From Cycas panzhihuaensis (taxonomy: Eukaryota > Cycadophyta), in contig CM041465.1 of the NCBI GenBank assembly GCA_023213395.1, positions 43,035,741-43,099,740 of the forward strand: a stretch of 64,000 bases of DNA, in the 5' to 3' direction. The translations under genes were made by a program, and so were the position numbers. Within the stretch, counting starts at the first letter, position 1, and every line of letters begins with the position of its first letter. The notes below the pieces were generated by a model. The model saw only the letters and a list, made by a program, of their open reading frames with translations, did no database searches and was not told the DNA's origin. Shown here one piece after another: positions 20,532 to 31,760 of this stretch.

Positions 20532-20878
20532 TGTTAAGTGTAATGTTTAATGTTGAGTAATGTTGAGATATGTAATGTCCCCCAATTGTCTCATGTAATA
20601 TTAAATTGTGTCGTTAAGGGGTGTGCATATGCACATGTCCATGTATCATCTTAGTGGTGGACATAACTGTTCTCATATGTGATTGGACAACCATGCGATG
20701 ACCATGTACTATAAGTATGTATTCATACCTAATACAATAATTGGACATGATCATTTCCCACAGGCTTTATTATCTTATGTATTTGAACATACTTTATTCT
20801 TTGATTCACTTATAGTTTACATCTTTAATCACCTCATGTTGTTTAGATATTATGTTATAATACTCATCATTTTTAACA
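20532..20878 (+). repeat. Orphan LTR (TGTTAA...TTAACA)
   Basis: 347 bp with perfect 6-bp terminal inverted repeats TGTTAA/TTAACA, an upstream purine tract and no partner LTR in the window. Flanks (ggggt left, gtatt right) do not match, so it is a 3' LTR of a truncated element rather than a clean solo LTR. Gypsy-D coding sequence starts right after it. Confidence 0.6.
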
Positions 20879-22644
20879 GTATTGTAGCACCGTTCTGCGA
20901 AGTGTAGCCATTTATGCCAATGATGTTTACTAGAAGAGAAACTTTGAAAGTGGCCCTCCAAGCATTTATTAACGGCATTGGTTTGACCATTAGTTTATAG
21001 GTGATACACCATGCTCATTGTAAGCTTAGTTTTGATCTAACGAAACATTTCGTGCCAAAGTTTGTTTGCGAACTTCGAATCATGGTCATTCACTATAACT
21101 TTGGGGAAACTACGTAGTCTATGGATTCCCTTTATGAAAATATCTATGATTTGATTGGCTTTAGCCATGGATTGAGTTCCCTTGAAATGTACATATTTAG
21201 TCAAATAATCCATGATAACAGGGATTGAATCTTTGCCCTTTAATTTGGGTAATCTAGTGATAAGATCCATAGATATCTCCTTCTATTTATGCCTCTGGTG
21301 TGTGTAATGGTTGAAGTAATCTTGGTTGTTTGACCCTCTTACTTTTGGTTCGTTGGCATGTGTCGTATTCTAAAATGAACTTGTAAACATTTGCTTTTAA
21401 TCCTTTCTAGAAAAGTATCTTTTGAACTCGTCAATATGTTTTGTCTATTCCCACATGTCCTATTAATGGTGTTGCATGAGATTCCTGGAGAATTTCTTCT
21501 TCAATGTCGATGTCTACAAAGCAAAGATTTTTCCTATATGTAGAATAGATCATTACGTAGTTTGAAATGTGTTTGTGTTCCAGCTTGGACTTTATTGATT
21601 ATCTGCTCAGACACCAAATCTTCTGTGTACTCCTGTACCAATTTATGTGTCCAAGCTAGGTTGGCTAGTAAAATGGCTTGCGTCATTGCCTATTTTAGAA
21701 TCGTAGAGAGTGCATCAACAATGCCATTTTTTTTCACCCTTGTGTAGATGATATCAAAGTCGAAAGTTTGTAGCTTACTGACCCATTTTTGTTGTTCATT
21801 CGAATACGATTTTTGGTTTAGAAAATATTGAGACTATCATGGTTTGTTTTGACTTGGAATTTATTTCCTAGCAAATATTGTTGCCATTGATGGATGGCAT
21901 GCATGATCGCCAGCATTTCCTTGTTGTAGATATGTTTCAAATGTTCCTTGGCAGTAAGCTTCAATATTTCATATGCTATAGGTCTATTACCTTGGTGGGC
22001 AAATTTTCCATCTCTAGGGAAAAATACTGGAGCTAAACTGCTCCTAATACAACTCCAGAGGCATCACATTCGAGAACAAATGGATTCTTGAATTTTGGCA
22101 TGGCTAATATTGGGGCAGTGACCATGACATCTTTATCCTTCGGAAGGCTTGCTCTAGAGGGTGTTGCCTTGTGAAAGCTTCTTTTCTGGTTAGGTCTATT
22201 GATGGCACTAAAATGCTTGCAAATCTTTTTATGAAACGTTGCAGAAATCTGATTGCACCTAAGAAACTTTAGAGCATGGTGATGTTATTTGGCACAGGCT
22301 AATTTACAATTGCTTAGACCTTTTTAGGGTCCATTTTGACTCTATCTTGTGTGATAATATGGCCTAAATATTCTAATTCTATCTATGCAAGAGTATTTGG
22401 ACTCGTGCAAAGAATTGATTTTCTTCGAGTTTACGCAATACCTTCTGTAGACATGTTAAATGCTCCTTCCATATCTTATTGTAAATTAACATATTATTAA
22501 AGAAAACTAAGACAAATCTTCTAATGAAAGGCTCAAGTACCATATTCATTATATATTGGAAAGTTGTAGGGGCATTAGTTAGTCCAAATGGCATTAGTCA
22601 AAATTCAAATAGACCTTCATTAGTGTTGAAGGCTATTTTGTAAA
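20879..22644 (-). pseudogene. pol: Gypsy-D pol, C-terminal part (RT end, RNase H, integrase)
   Basis: Minus strand from 22644: MPFGLTNAPTTFQYIMN (22594), the YVDD-equivalent degraded to FFNN (FVLVFFNNMLIY), thumb, then RNase H remnants, a zinc-binding integrase N-terminus around 21480 (HATPLIGHVGID ... CQRTK), and the core at 21037-21270 with VIMDYLTKYVHF (Asp) and VIVNDHDSKF (Asp). The Glu motif near 20960 reads NGQTNAVN, so the catalytic Glu appears lost. Many stops. The oldest-looking element in the window together with Copia-C. Confidence 0.82.
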
Positions 22645-22871
22645 TGTTTGAATGTAATGTTTTATCCTAGGAAGTTTAAATGGGTAATAGACCCTTCAAA
22701 AATGTAACTTATAAATGTATGTAGGACATGTGTCTGACAAGTGTCATATTTTCGTGTTACGGTTACAGTTGATTTCTTGGGGGTTACAAACCCTAATTGT
22801 ATATATTTAGGAGTTCACTCCTCAATAATTAATCAAGCATTTCTCTTCCATCTTAATGTTATTTCTTAACA
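22645..22871 (+). repeat. Copia-D 5' LTR
   Basis: TGTTTGAATGTAATG...TTAACA. A tatata motif at about 22800 and the ending cttaaca precede the primer site. Confidence 0.94.
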
Positions 22872-22883
22872 TGGTATTAGAGC
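22872..22883 (+). promoter_or_regulatory. Copia-D primer-binding site
   Basis: TGGTATTAGAGC, one base different (C to T) from the iMet complement, directly after the LTR. Confidence 0.9.
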
Positions 22884-23621
22884 AAATCATCCTGCCTGTT
22901 TGAGAGAGGGTTTTTTGAGCCTGTGAAAGAAAGAGTCCAGTAGAGGACAAAGACAAGACGGAAGCGTTTAGTCAAGGACAAGATGACAAGTCAGTCTGAG
23001 AAGAAGAAGCCGAAGTCAAGTAAAGATAGTAGCTTGCAGATTATCAGAGAGAAGAAACAAGTGAAAAAGGATAGGGAAAGCATCTCCATAAGGTGTACGG
23101 AATCGTAAGGTCGTACAGGCTAGAAAAATCAAAGTTCTTAGAACGAGATGAAATTTAGCCAAAGGCTAGATCACATCCTCCTCATCAATATTTTCTTTTG
23201 CATTGAGTTCATTTGAGGTCATTTTCGGGCTATTTTACCCATTTTTAGAGGTGCGCGGGTTTGGAGGAGGAGGTACATAGTTTTTAGCATTTTCTCTCAC
23301 TTCTCTTTTGGAAAATAGTCAAAGAACCTTTGTATATGACACACAACCAGATTGGAACTCTCTTTGATGGTTTTTAGTGGAGCATTTTTTTTTAATCTAA
23401 GCAGTTTTGTGAAAAAACCTAGCCGCTCACTTTCATTTTGCTACCTGAATATCTCTTAAACTAAGGGCTGTTTTAAAAAATTACTTTCAGATTAATGATC
23501 TCATCATCAATATCTTTCATTTGAGGTACATCTTGATCTCATCTGTACAGTTCAAGTATTGTATGGAATTCTGTACAGTTGTACGGCTTAATGCTTGTAC
23601 TTGCAATTTTTTGAATTGGAA
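22884..23621 (+). other. Copia-D leader
   Basis: About 740 bases without a recognisable protein; purine-rich at 22920-23090 (aagaagaagccgaag, gagagaagaaac), then T-rich. A similar layout is seen in Copia-E (25112-25826). Confidence 0.7.
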
Positions 23622-24560
23622 ATGGCTTCTTCTATTCTTTCTCTCTTTGATACAGACAAACTTACAGATGGTAACTATCATGTGTGGAAGATAAAAATAG
23701 AGACATTATTAACAGCAAAAAATGCATGGAGGATTGCAATTGGACAAGAAGAAAAACTCGGTACAATAGGACCAAACCTAACAAGCTAGGAAGAAAGGGA
23801 TAGTGCAGGAGTTATAATGTTAAAACTCTCAATATCAGATCCTCTCCTCATATATGTAGAAAATTTGACCTCCACTTTAGCCATCTAGAAGTGTTTTGAA
23901 AATTTATATGGGCAAATGAATAGGGCTAGAATAGTTGCCTTGAAAGAGGAATTGTTCAAGCTTCACATGAAAGAGATAGAGACAATGACCGAATTTATCC
24001 ACAAAGTTATTTCCTTGAGAAATGACCTTTCAAGTGCAGGTGTAGCCATCGCAGATCAGGAGTTAGTAGAAATGGTAGCTAGCAAATTGCCTAAGTCCTT
24101 CGATGTAACCATAAACACAATAACCAACGATGATCAGATTGCAACAATGACCTTGGATACATTAATTGGGTTGTTGCTAATATAGGAATAGAGAAATAAG
24201 AGATATGAAGACTCTAAAGAACTAGAAGATGCATTCGTTTCTAGACTAAACTTTGGGCCAAGAGGGCGAAGCAGAGGAAGAGGACGAACTTCGGAAGCAA
24301 GGACTCCTTCACGAGGCAGATGGCAAGATACCAAAGGTCGAAGACGTATTACAACACCAAGAGTATGCTACAATTGTGGTAAGACAGGTCATTTTGCAAG
24401 TTCATATAAAGCTTTTGATCTGTGTTATCACTGTGGACAACCGGGACACTACCCATACCAGTGTCTTCAAAGGAGGGCAAACATTCAGAGAGGGAAACAT
24501 CCAGTTGGAAACTACAGCAAGGAGCAAATAGATGGAGATGAGGAAGAAGAGACTGCCTTC
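23622..24560 (+). pseudogene. gag: Copia-D gag
   Basis: The start MASSILSLFDTDKLTDGNYHVW is set by similarity to Copia-E. Capsid continues to LMKLPKSF-like text (VASKLPKSFDVTINTI). Stops at 23788, 23887, 24183 and nearby are mostly at tryptophan or glutamine positions. An RGR-rich segment leads to two zinc knuckles (24368-24475): CYNCGKTGHFASSY, where the last Cys is replaced by Tyr, and CYHCGQPGHYPYQC, intact. A frameshift near 24235 separates the capsid from the RGR part. Confidence 0.88.
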
Positions 24561-24900
24561 ATTGTTGCTCTCATTGTAGGTCTCCAGGACAAAGACATAT
24601 GTTACATTGACTCGGGAGCATCGAAAAACATGACTAGCAGAGAAGACTAGTTCGAGACACTTCAACCATACACATCAGACAGATCGATGGAGCTAGGAGA
24701 CAAATACTCCCTTAATATAAAGGGAGTAAAAACAATAGCTATCAAATTGCAAGGCAACATCGAAAAAATTGGAAATGTACTTTTGGTCCCCGACCTCAAA
24801 ACGAATCGTCTTTTTGTTTCTCAACTTAGCAAGAAAATGCTAAGGACTATCTTTGATGAAAAGGGGTTCTATTACATCCTTGACATGAAGGATAATGGCA
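24561..24900 (+). pseudogene. pol: Copia-D protease, broken by Copia-E
   Basis: CYIDSGASKNM with the catalytic Asp at 24609-24611, a stop at 24648, then open from 24687: IGNVLLVPDLKTN, FVSQLSKKMLRTIFDEKGFYYILDMKDNG. It is cut exactly at the Copia-E target duplication tggca and resumes at 30815. Confidence 0.9.
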
Positions 24901-25099
24901 TGTTAAAGGTAATGTTTTATCTAGGCTATTTAAGTCTTTTCTAAAGTATCTTATGAGGGTCATGTATCATTACCCCTTTCTATGTAAGAATGACAAGTGG
25001 CATAATCCTATCAAGCAGTTGCCATATGTTCCGTACTCTCTGTAATGTATTTATAGCTTGACAATGATGAATGAAGCATTGGTGAAATTTCTATTTACA
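24901..25099 (+). repeat. Copia-E 5' LTR
   Basis: TGTTAAAGGTAATG...TTTACA. Its partner is 30611-30809. It contains tgtatttatagct near 25050, a likely TATA region. Confidence 0.95.
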
Positions 25100-25111
25100 T
25101 GGTATCAGAGC
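25100..25111 (+). promoter_or_regulatory. Copia-E primer-binding site (tRNA-iMet)
   Basis: TGGTATCAGAGC directly after the LTR, a perfect match to the iMet complement. Confidence 0.94.
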
Positions 25112-25826
25112 GGGTTGTGACCATTTGGTAAAAAATTTAACTCACTGTCTGAATCTAAAAGAGGAGTCCATTAGGGTTTTAATTTACTGTCTGAATTTGA
25201 AGAAGATAGGATCAAATTATCAAGAGAAGATAAGAATGAGCAATCTCCAGAAGACGAATGTCATTTATTGCCAGAGTACGGACATTGTACGGATCCTATA
25301 CATATGAAAAAATTCAAAGTGCTCAGATTGAGCCCAAATTTCACTAGCAAGCTCGTCTTGGTACGACCATCACTTTCTTCTAAAGGCATGAAGAGTTTTG
25401 AAAACGTTTTGCTAGGGTTTTGACCCATTTTATGAGTGCACGGGTTTTTGGAAAAATCTGCTCATTTCTTCTGTACGAATCAATTAAACTGGGTAATACC
25501 TACCTCATTCTCTTCATCTTTTCAATACAGAACTTTGGAGACCAATTTTGAAGCCAGATTTGGAGTATATTTTTTATTTGAAGCAATTTTCATTTTTAGC
25601 CCTATCCATCCATCAGAGATTCGATCTCAGTTTCTCACCAAACCAGACCTCAATTAGGAAAAACAAATTGTACGTTTGGACTTCTCTTGTCGAATACTTC
25701 ATTTTGGACCCATTTTTTATCAATTTCGTATGCCTGTAAAAATCCGTTCTTGTCTGTACATCGCACGGCCATACAACCCTACTCCAAACTTTTTCGGACA
25801 AATTTTTATTTGATTATTATCTCCTC
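25112..25826 (+). other. Copia-E leader
   Basis: About 715 bases with no recognisable protein. Contains gtacgg motifs (25278-25298) shared with the leaders of Copia-D and Copia-H. Confidence 0.7.
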
Positions 25827-26820
25827 ATGGCCTCCTTTGTTGTAGCATTGTCCGAAGTTGATAAATTGACTGAAATGAACTTCAATACTTGGAAAATCAA
25901 GATTGAGGGCCTCTTCAGAGCAAAAATTGCCTGAAAAGTCACCATTGGTGATGAAAAACAACCCACTGACATAGTTGATTTATTAAGTTGGGAAGAAAGA
26001 AATAATGTTGCAGTATTTGTTCTTAAACTTTCAATTTATGATTCACTACTAGTTTATGTGGATGGTGTCGAAAGTGCTCATGAGATCTGAAAAATTATGT
26101 CCTCCATGTTTAGTAGAAAAAATGAAGCTAGAATAGTTGCCCTCAGAGAGGAACTTTATAAGCTTAAAATGAAAGAAGGACAGACAGTGTCTGAATTCAT
26201 AGCTAAACTGACAAATGTTAGAAATGCTCTCCACACATCTATAGACAAAGTAACCGACACAGAATTAATACATCTTGTGCTTAATAAGTTACCAAAGTCA
26301 TTTGATAACATGGCTAACATGTTGACAGGAGGAGGACAAACAACCATGATGACCTTTGATGCTCTTACAGGTCACATGCTCAGTCAAGAACAAAGGAACC
26401 AGCAATATGAAGAAGATGTTGAAGTTGAAGAAGCGCTTGTCACCAAACTTCATTTAGGAGGTTGAGGACAAGGCTAATATAATCTCAGAATAAGAGGAAG
26501 AACAACAACTGGTTACAGAGGATGCTGGACTGAAGGAAGGGGACGAGGAAGAGCTTGTTAATCCTCCATGTGATGCCAAAGGTTGCTTCCATTGTGGAAA
26601 ATTAGGTCATTTCTCCAGTAATTGTAGAAGCTTTGATGTCTGCTATCACTGCGGACAAACAAGCCATTATCCATACCAATGTTACCAAAGATGAGATGAA
26701 ATTCAAAAGGGAAAGCAAGTGTCCGGAAACTATAGTAGAGAACGAGATTCAACAGAAGAAGAGGTTGAAACTGCCTTTGTAGCAGCATTTGCAGCAAGTC
26801 TCAGTGCTTCAGAAAATTGG
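25827..26820 (+). pseudogene. gag: Copia-E gag
   Basis: Begins MASFVVALSEVDKLTEMNF. A stop at 25932 falls at a conserved tryptophan (TGG to TGA). The capsid is open at 26097-26465 (VALREELYKLKMKEGQTVSE, LNKLPKSFDNM). Two intact zinc knuckles follow at about 26584-26682, CFHCGKLGHFSSNC and CYHCGQTSHYPYQC, separated by nine residues, then a Glu-rich stretch before protease. Confidence 0.9.
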
Positions 26821-27300
26821 TATGTTGACCCATGAGCCTCACATCACATGACTGGAATTGAAGAATGGTTGGAAATCCTCAAACCATATGATCTCAACAA
26901 ATTTGTGGAGTTAGGAGATAACTTTCCCTTGCACATAAAACGGATAGGACAAATAGCCATAAAAATTGATGAGAAGATTCAGCGAATAGGCAATGTTTTC
27001 TTTGTACCAGGGATGAAGAAAATCCTTCTGTCAGTGTCCCAGTTAAGTGAAAAAGAAATGAGAATAATATTTGATGAAAAGGGCCATTGCTACATTCTAG
27101 ATATGAAAAAGAATGGTGTTGTAATTGTTGAAGGAGAAAAATATAACAGGCTTTACAAGCTCCTCTCCACTCCTGTGCTGCCTAACAAAGGACCCATTAA
27201 ATCTCTCTTTGATGTAAATTCACTTGCTGTGATTAGCAAAGATACTAATGAAATGTGGCATTTGAAGTATAATAATATCTCCCATGATAGATTAGAAAAT
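26821..27300 (+). pseudogene. pol: Copia-E protease and GAG-pre-integrase start
   Basis: The catalytic region reads VDP-stop-ASHHMTG: the Asp (26827-26829) is kept but the following Ser-Gly is destroyed and a stop created. Open from 26848 for 159 codons: IGNVFFVPGMKKILLSVSQL, ILDMKKNGVVIVEGEKYNRL, MWHLKYNNISHDRLENL. Ends by a frameshift near 27310. Confidence 0.9.
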
Positions 27301-27307
27301 TTAAAAA

Positions 27308-28129
27308 ATGGCAAATGGTCTACCTGATATTCCATTTAATTCATTTATATGCAAAAGCTGCATGATGGGGAAACAATACAAGATTCCCTTTTCAAAAAGC
27401 ACATGGCAAGCACAAGATAAGTTGGATCTAATTCATACTGATTTGTGTGGTCTGTTTACACCAATTTCAACCAATGGAGCAAGGTATTTCCTAACCTTCG
27501 TTGATGACTTCTCCAAGAAAATATGGGTATACTTCCTGTCTAGCAAATTAGATACGTTTGATTATTTCAAAGAATTCAAAGCTGAAATAGAACTAGAAGG
27601 CAACAAGAAAATGAAATGTATTTGCTTAGATGCTGGTGGTGAGTTTGTGTCCAATGAATTTTTCTATTTTTGTAAAGTGCATGGAATCTGCAAACAAGTC
27701 ACAACTACGTATACACCCCAATCAAATAGTGTAGTAGAGAGAATGAATAGAACGATTTTAGAAATGGCCCAGTGTATGTTAAATGACAGGGGAGTTGCAA
27801 AGAAATATTGGGCAAAGGCAGTGAACACAGCTGTGTACTTAATCAACAGGAGTCTGACTGAAGCACTAAGTGAAATAACACCTGAAGAGGCATGGACAAG
27901 ACACAAAGCCAATGTAAGTCATCTCAATGTTTTTGGCTCCAAAGCATATGTACACATTCCTGACAAAAGAAGGACCAAGCTAGATAACAAAAGCATACAA
28001 TGTGTGATGGTTGGATATAGCAGTCGCTCAAAAGCATATCGTTATCTTGATCCAAAAACAAACAAACTTTATGTAAGCAGAGATGTAATATTTGACGAAG
28101 GAAAAAGAGTCACTAAGATTGAATATTAG
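27308..28129 (+). pseudogene. pol: Copia-E integrase (273-codon open frame)
   Basis: The best-preserved integrase in the window. C-X2-C of the GAG-pre zinc finger (CKSCMMGKQYK), IHTDLCGLF, FVDDFSKKIWVYF (Asp), CLDAGGEFVSNEF (Asp), SVVERMNRTI (Glu), ITPEEAWTRHKANVSHLNVF, VMVGYSSRSKAY, LYVSRDVIFDEG. All catalytic residues are present; the frame ends at 28129 before the connector. Upstream frameshift and protease damage make it unlikely to be produced. Confidence 0.92.
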
Positions 28130-28132
28130 GAA

Positions 28133-30228
28133 ATGAACATTAATGGTCAAAGTTCAAAAACAATTCTACCAGAAGATAAGTCAGATATTACCTCTGATAG
28201 TATTGAAATAGAAAGTAATATTTCAGAAGAAAGGACATCTGACACTCAACGAGTAAGTGATTCCAGTATCCATCCAGAAGATGAAGAACCAAGACCATCA
28301 CAAGAACAAAGCTCTAGAAGGGTACCTAAGTGGTATCTTAAAACGCTTGAAGAAACAAAAGGAGATGTATTTGAACATCGGACAAGGTCTCAGAAGCCTC
28401 AGGCTTTGGTTTGTTCTGTTGAACCAAGCAGTTATAAAGAAGCAAGCAAACTTCAAGCATGGAGAACAACAATGGATGCAGAGATGGAAGCCATTTATAA
28501 AAATGAGACATGGGATTTGGTAGCACCACTTGAAGGTAAACCCATTGCAAACTGAAAATGGGTATACAAGGTGAAAGAAAAATTAAACACTGAAATTGAG
28601 AAGTACAATGCAAGGTTGGTAGCAAAAGGCTACACACAGACAATTGGAATTGACTATGAAGAAACATTCTCCCCAGTGGCTAAGTTGAACATTGTAAGAA
28701 TGTTGAGACGACAAGGTCCCAATACCCTGAAACCGCCACCGAGATCTAAACTATTCTTGCAACTAGTTACAGGAATCGAAACTAAAATTACATGCAAGTT
28801 CTTAAACCAAAGATAAAACAATAAAATGAACAAGAAAGCCAAGCATAAATGTACACTGGATATAACGTGGTAAAACCCCAGCAGTGTGCTAGGGAAACAT
28901 CCACACAGGAAAGGTATCAATCTTTATTGTCACAGAATGGAGATAATGTACATAACCAGTAGCAGAGTGCTCTTAGAAACAACAAGCAGCCGCTGCCCTA
29001 CTCACAGTACATTGAACAACCTCAACATAAAGAAATATCCCCTAAATCGGGCTACATAGTGGGTCATACATAGCACAAATCTTGACTGTAGAATCTAGGG
29101 TATTTTTATCGAACGACCCTGATTCTCTTGACAATTTAATATAGTTTCCAGTGCTAATTTTTCGGGTCGGGGGCTATCGCCCCCAAACCCTCTCTTAGCG
29201 GGGGCATTCCACACCCCCGCACCCCCCTGACCAAGGGGGGCTCCTGCCCCCCCTTGGAACCCCTCGAGGAAGGTTTAGGGGGGAACCCACGCTGCCAACA
29301 TGTCAAAATTTTAGCCTCCCAACCATTTGTTGTCACATTCTAACAAAGAATAATAATTGCCCTTGCTGCTCAAAAGGGATGGAAAATTTATCAGATGGAT
29401 GTTAAGAGTGCACTTTTGAATGGAGATCCCCAGGAAGAAATTTGTATGTATCAATCTGAAAGATACATAAAGCTAGGACAAGAAAATCTAGTCTGCAAAC
29501 TGAAAAAGGCTTTATACGGACTCAAATAAGCACCAAGAGCTTGGTATGCCAAGATGGATACATATCTAATCCAAAATGGCTTTCATAGGTGTGAGTTAGA
29601 TTATAGTTTGTATGTAAAATCTAATCAAGGACTAATCTCCATCATAGTAGTGTATGTGGATGACATGTTGATCACAGGAGACGATGAAAATTCTATTGCA
29701 CTCATCAAGAAGCAATTTGAAAAGGTGTTTGAAATGACAGACCTTGGTATGCTGCACTATTACTTGGGAATAGAAATAGGACAAAACAATGATTTTGTTG
29801 TCCTATCTCAATCTAAATACATCAAGAACCTGTTAAGCAAGTTCAATATAGAAAGCTGCAAGAGTGTTGCCACTCCAATGGAAATTGGATGTGTATTGAA
29901 CATTGAACAAGAAGCACAACCAGTTGATGCAACATTGTACAGACAACTGATTCGAAGTCTAATTTATCTTATAGCTACACGACTAGATATTTCCTATGCA
30001 GTTAGTGTAGTTTCTAGATTTATGGAGAATCCCAAAATACCTCATTGGAATGCTGCAAAAAGAATTCTTCGATATCTAAAAAGAACTGTAAATCTGGGAT
30101 TGGAATATACAAAAAATAATGATATGCAACTAATAGGTTTTTGTGACTTTGACTGGGCTAGAGATAGAATAGACAGAAAATCAACATCAGGGTATTGTTT
30201 CTTTTTAGGAATAGCCTTGATCTCCTAG
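28133..30228 (+). pseudogene. pol: Copia-E connector, RT and RNase H start, split by solo LTR
   Basis: Connector rich in Ser/Asp/Glu (DTQRVSDSSIHPEDEE). RT: AWRTTMDAEMEAI, a stop at 28552, [20 protein letters not shown] up to 28700, then the solo LTR, then [20 protein letters not shown] from 29355, a stop at 29527, YVDDMLITGDDE (catalytic Asp pair near 29660), LHYYLGIEIG. RNase H begins RSLIYLIATRLDIS, RILRYLKRTVNL, IGFCDFDWA. The 224-codon frame at 29554-30228 is nearly undamaged. Confidence 0.92.
28701..29345. mobile_element. Solo LTR in Copia-E RT
   Basis: 645 bp beginning TGTTGAGACG and ending TCTAACA, flanked by perfect aagaa duplications (28696-28700, 29346-29350). Removing insert and one duplication restores the RT reading across the gap. 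It has no internal protein, primer site or purine tract, so it is a solo LTR made by LTR-LTR recombination. The ends are near inverted repeats; transcription direction is unclear (tctttattg at 28921 would be a reversed aataaa). The part at 29165-29290 is extremely C/G-rich with paired C and G runs. Superfamily not assigned. Confidence 0.85.
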
Positions 30229-30594
30229 ACTAGCAAGAAGCAACATACAATTGCCTTGTCATCAACAGAAGAAGAATACAAGTCAGTAGTCAACGCAAGA
30301 TGTGAAGGAGTTTGGATCAAACAACTTCTTAAGGACCTTGGACAAGAACAGACAAAGCCTACTCAATTATTCTGTGACAATCAAAGCACAATCAAAATGA
30401 CAAAGAATCCAGTACTGCATGCAAGAACCAAACATATAGAAGTACATCATCATTTTATCGGGGAAAAATTTTAGAACAAAGAAGTCAAATTTCTATATTG
30501 TACATCAGAAAGCCAAATTGTTGATGTCGTTACCAAACCTCTTAGCAGAGAAAAATTTACTAGTTTTAGAAACCAATTAGGATTAAAATAGATA
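30229..30594 (+). pseudogene. pol: Copia-E RNase H C-terminal part
   Basis: After a stop at 30229 (tryptophan position), LSSTEEEYKSVVNARCEGVW with the catalytic Glu, LFCDNQSTIKMTKNPVLHAR (Asp), TKHIEVHHHFI, a stop at 30472, then VTKPLSREKF. The natural stop is about 30589. The purine tract attaagagagga follows directly at 30599. Confidence 0.9.
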
Positions 30595-30610
30595 AAACAT
30601 TAAGAGAGGA

Positions 30611-30809
30611 TTTTAAAGGTAATGTTTTATCTATCCTATTTAAGTCTTTTCTAAAGTATCTTATGAGGGTCGTGTATCATTACCCCTTTCTATGTAAGAA
30701 TGACAAGTGGCATAATCCTATCAAGCAGTTGCCATATGTTTTGTACTCTCTGTAATGTATTTATAGCTTCACAATGATGAATAAAGCATTGGTGAGATTT
30801 CTATTTACA
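30611..30809 (+). repeat. Copia-E 3' LTR
   Basis: 199 bp, starts TTTTAAAGG (first G mutated), ends TTTACA, followed by tggca. Confidence 0.95.
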
Positions 30810-30814
30810 TGGCA

Positions 30815-31760
30815 ATGTAATCGCAGAGGGAGTAGAAAGCAATGACCTATATAGGTTGTTTTTCCATCTTGTGCTCTCTAATGTAAAAGTTTGTACAGTT
30901 GCAAATCTTAATGAGAATGACAAACTGTACAACTTGAAGTATGGACACCTCCCCATAGAAAAACTAAAGTCAATGAAGATGGAACGGTTGGTTGATGGTC
31001 TTCCTTTTATCACATCAGATAACTTTGTTTGTAAAAGCTGTCAATCTAGAAAACAACATAGGCTATCTTTTAAAGAAAGCAAATGGCGAGCCCAAAAGAA
31101 GTTGGAACTAATACACACCAACATATGTGGACCCCTCACTCCACATTCAATCAATGGTTGTAGATACTTTCTTACATTTATTGATGATCTGACTAGGAAA
31201 ATATGGGTCTATGTTCTCCAAAAGAAACCAGAAGTGTTTGATAGCTTTAAAGAATTCAAAGCTTAAGTAGAACTAGAATATGGGGAAATGATAGAATGCA
31301 TAAGATCTAATGGTGTAGGGGAATGTATTTGAAAGGAATTCTTGAACTATTATAAAGTAAATGGAATTCATAGACAATTCACAACCCCATATACTCCTTA
31401 ATCTAATGGGGTTGTAGAAAGGAAAAATAGAGCCATTATGGAAATGGCACGGTGCATGGTTCATGAGAAAAGGGTCCCTAAATCTCTAGGCTGAAGCAGT
31501 AAACACAACCTATTATTTGTTGAATCGAAGTTCAACAAAGGCACTCGATCTTCTTATCCCAGAAGAAGCCTAGACATGGAGAAAACCAGATGTAAGTCAT
31601 CTGAGGGTATTTGGATGTCAAGCATTTGTCCATATCCCTGATAAGAAAAGAACAAAACTTGACTAAAAAAGCCTTGAGTGTATCATAATTGGTTATAGCA
31701 AGAATTCAAAAGCTTACAGATTCATAGATCCAAAAACCAACAAGATCTATGTAATCAGAG
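30815..31760 (+). pseudogene. pol: Copia-D GAG-pre-integrase and integrase
   Basis: Continues the protease cut at 24900: VIAEGVESNDLYRL, LYNLKYGHLPIEKLKSM, CKSCQSRKQHRLSF. Core: FIDDLTRKIWVYV (Asp); the second-Asp motif reads IRSNGVGE, so Asp is replaced by Asn; the Glu motif NGVVERKNRAI is kept. Stops at 31264, 31330, 31399 and 31570 or so, and a shift around 31480. Ends at IYVIRDIVF (DVIF motif). Confidence 0.88.

Larger units (their letters stand above)
24901..30809 (+). mobile_element. Copia-E, LTR retrotransposon split by a solo LTR
   Basis: LTRs 24901-25099 and 30611-30809, both 199 bp, about 9 differences by eye. Perfect target duplication tggca at 24896-24900 and 30810-30814. The first bases of the right LTR are TT instead of TG. 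Complete set of Copia domains with several stops; the RT is interrupted by a 645-bp solo LTR. Same family as Copia-H. Being inside Copia-D, it must be younger, and its LTR pair is indeed less diverged. Confidence 0.96.

Noticed and set aside
24901-25099. Treating Copia-E plus Copia-D as one element with extra LTRs
   Set aside because: Separate LTR families, separate primer sites and perfect tggca duplications show an insertion of one into the other.
29154-29336. Minus-strand 60-codon frame with Gly/Pro-rich text
   Set aside because: Product of the G/C-run segment of a solo LTR; no protein signature.
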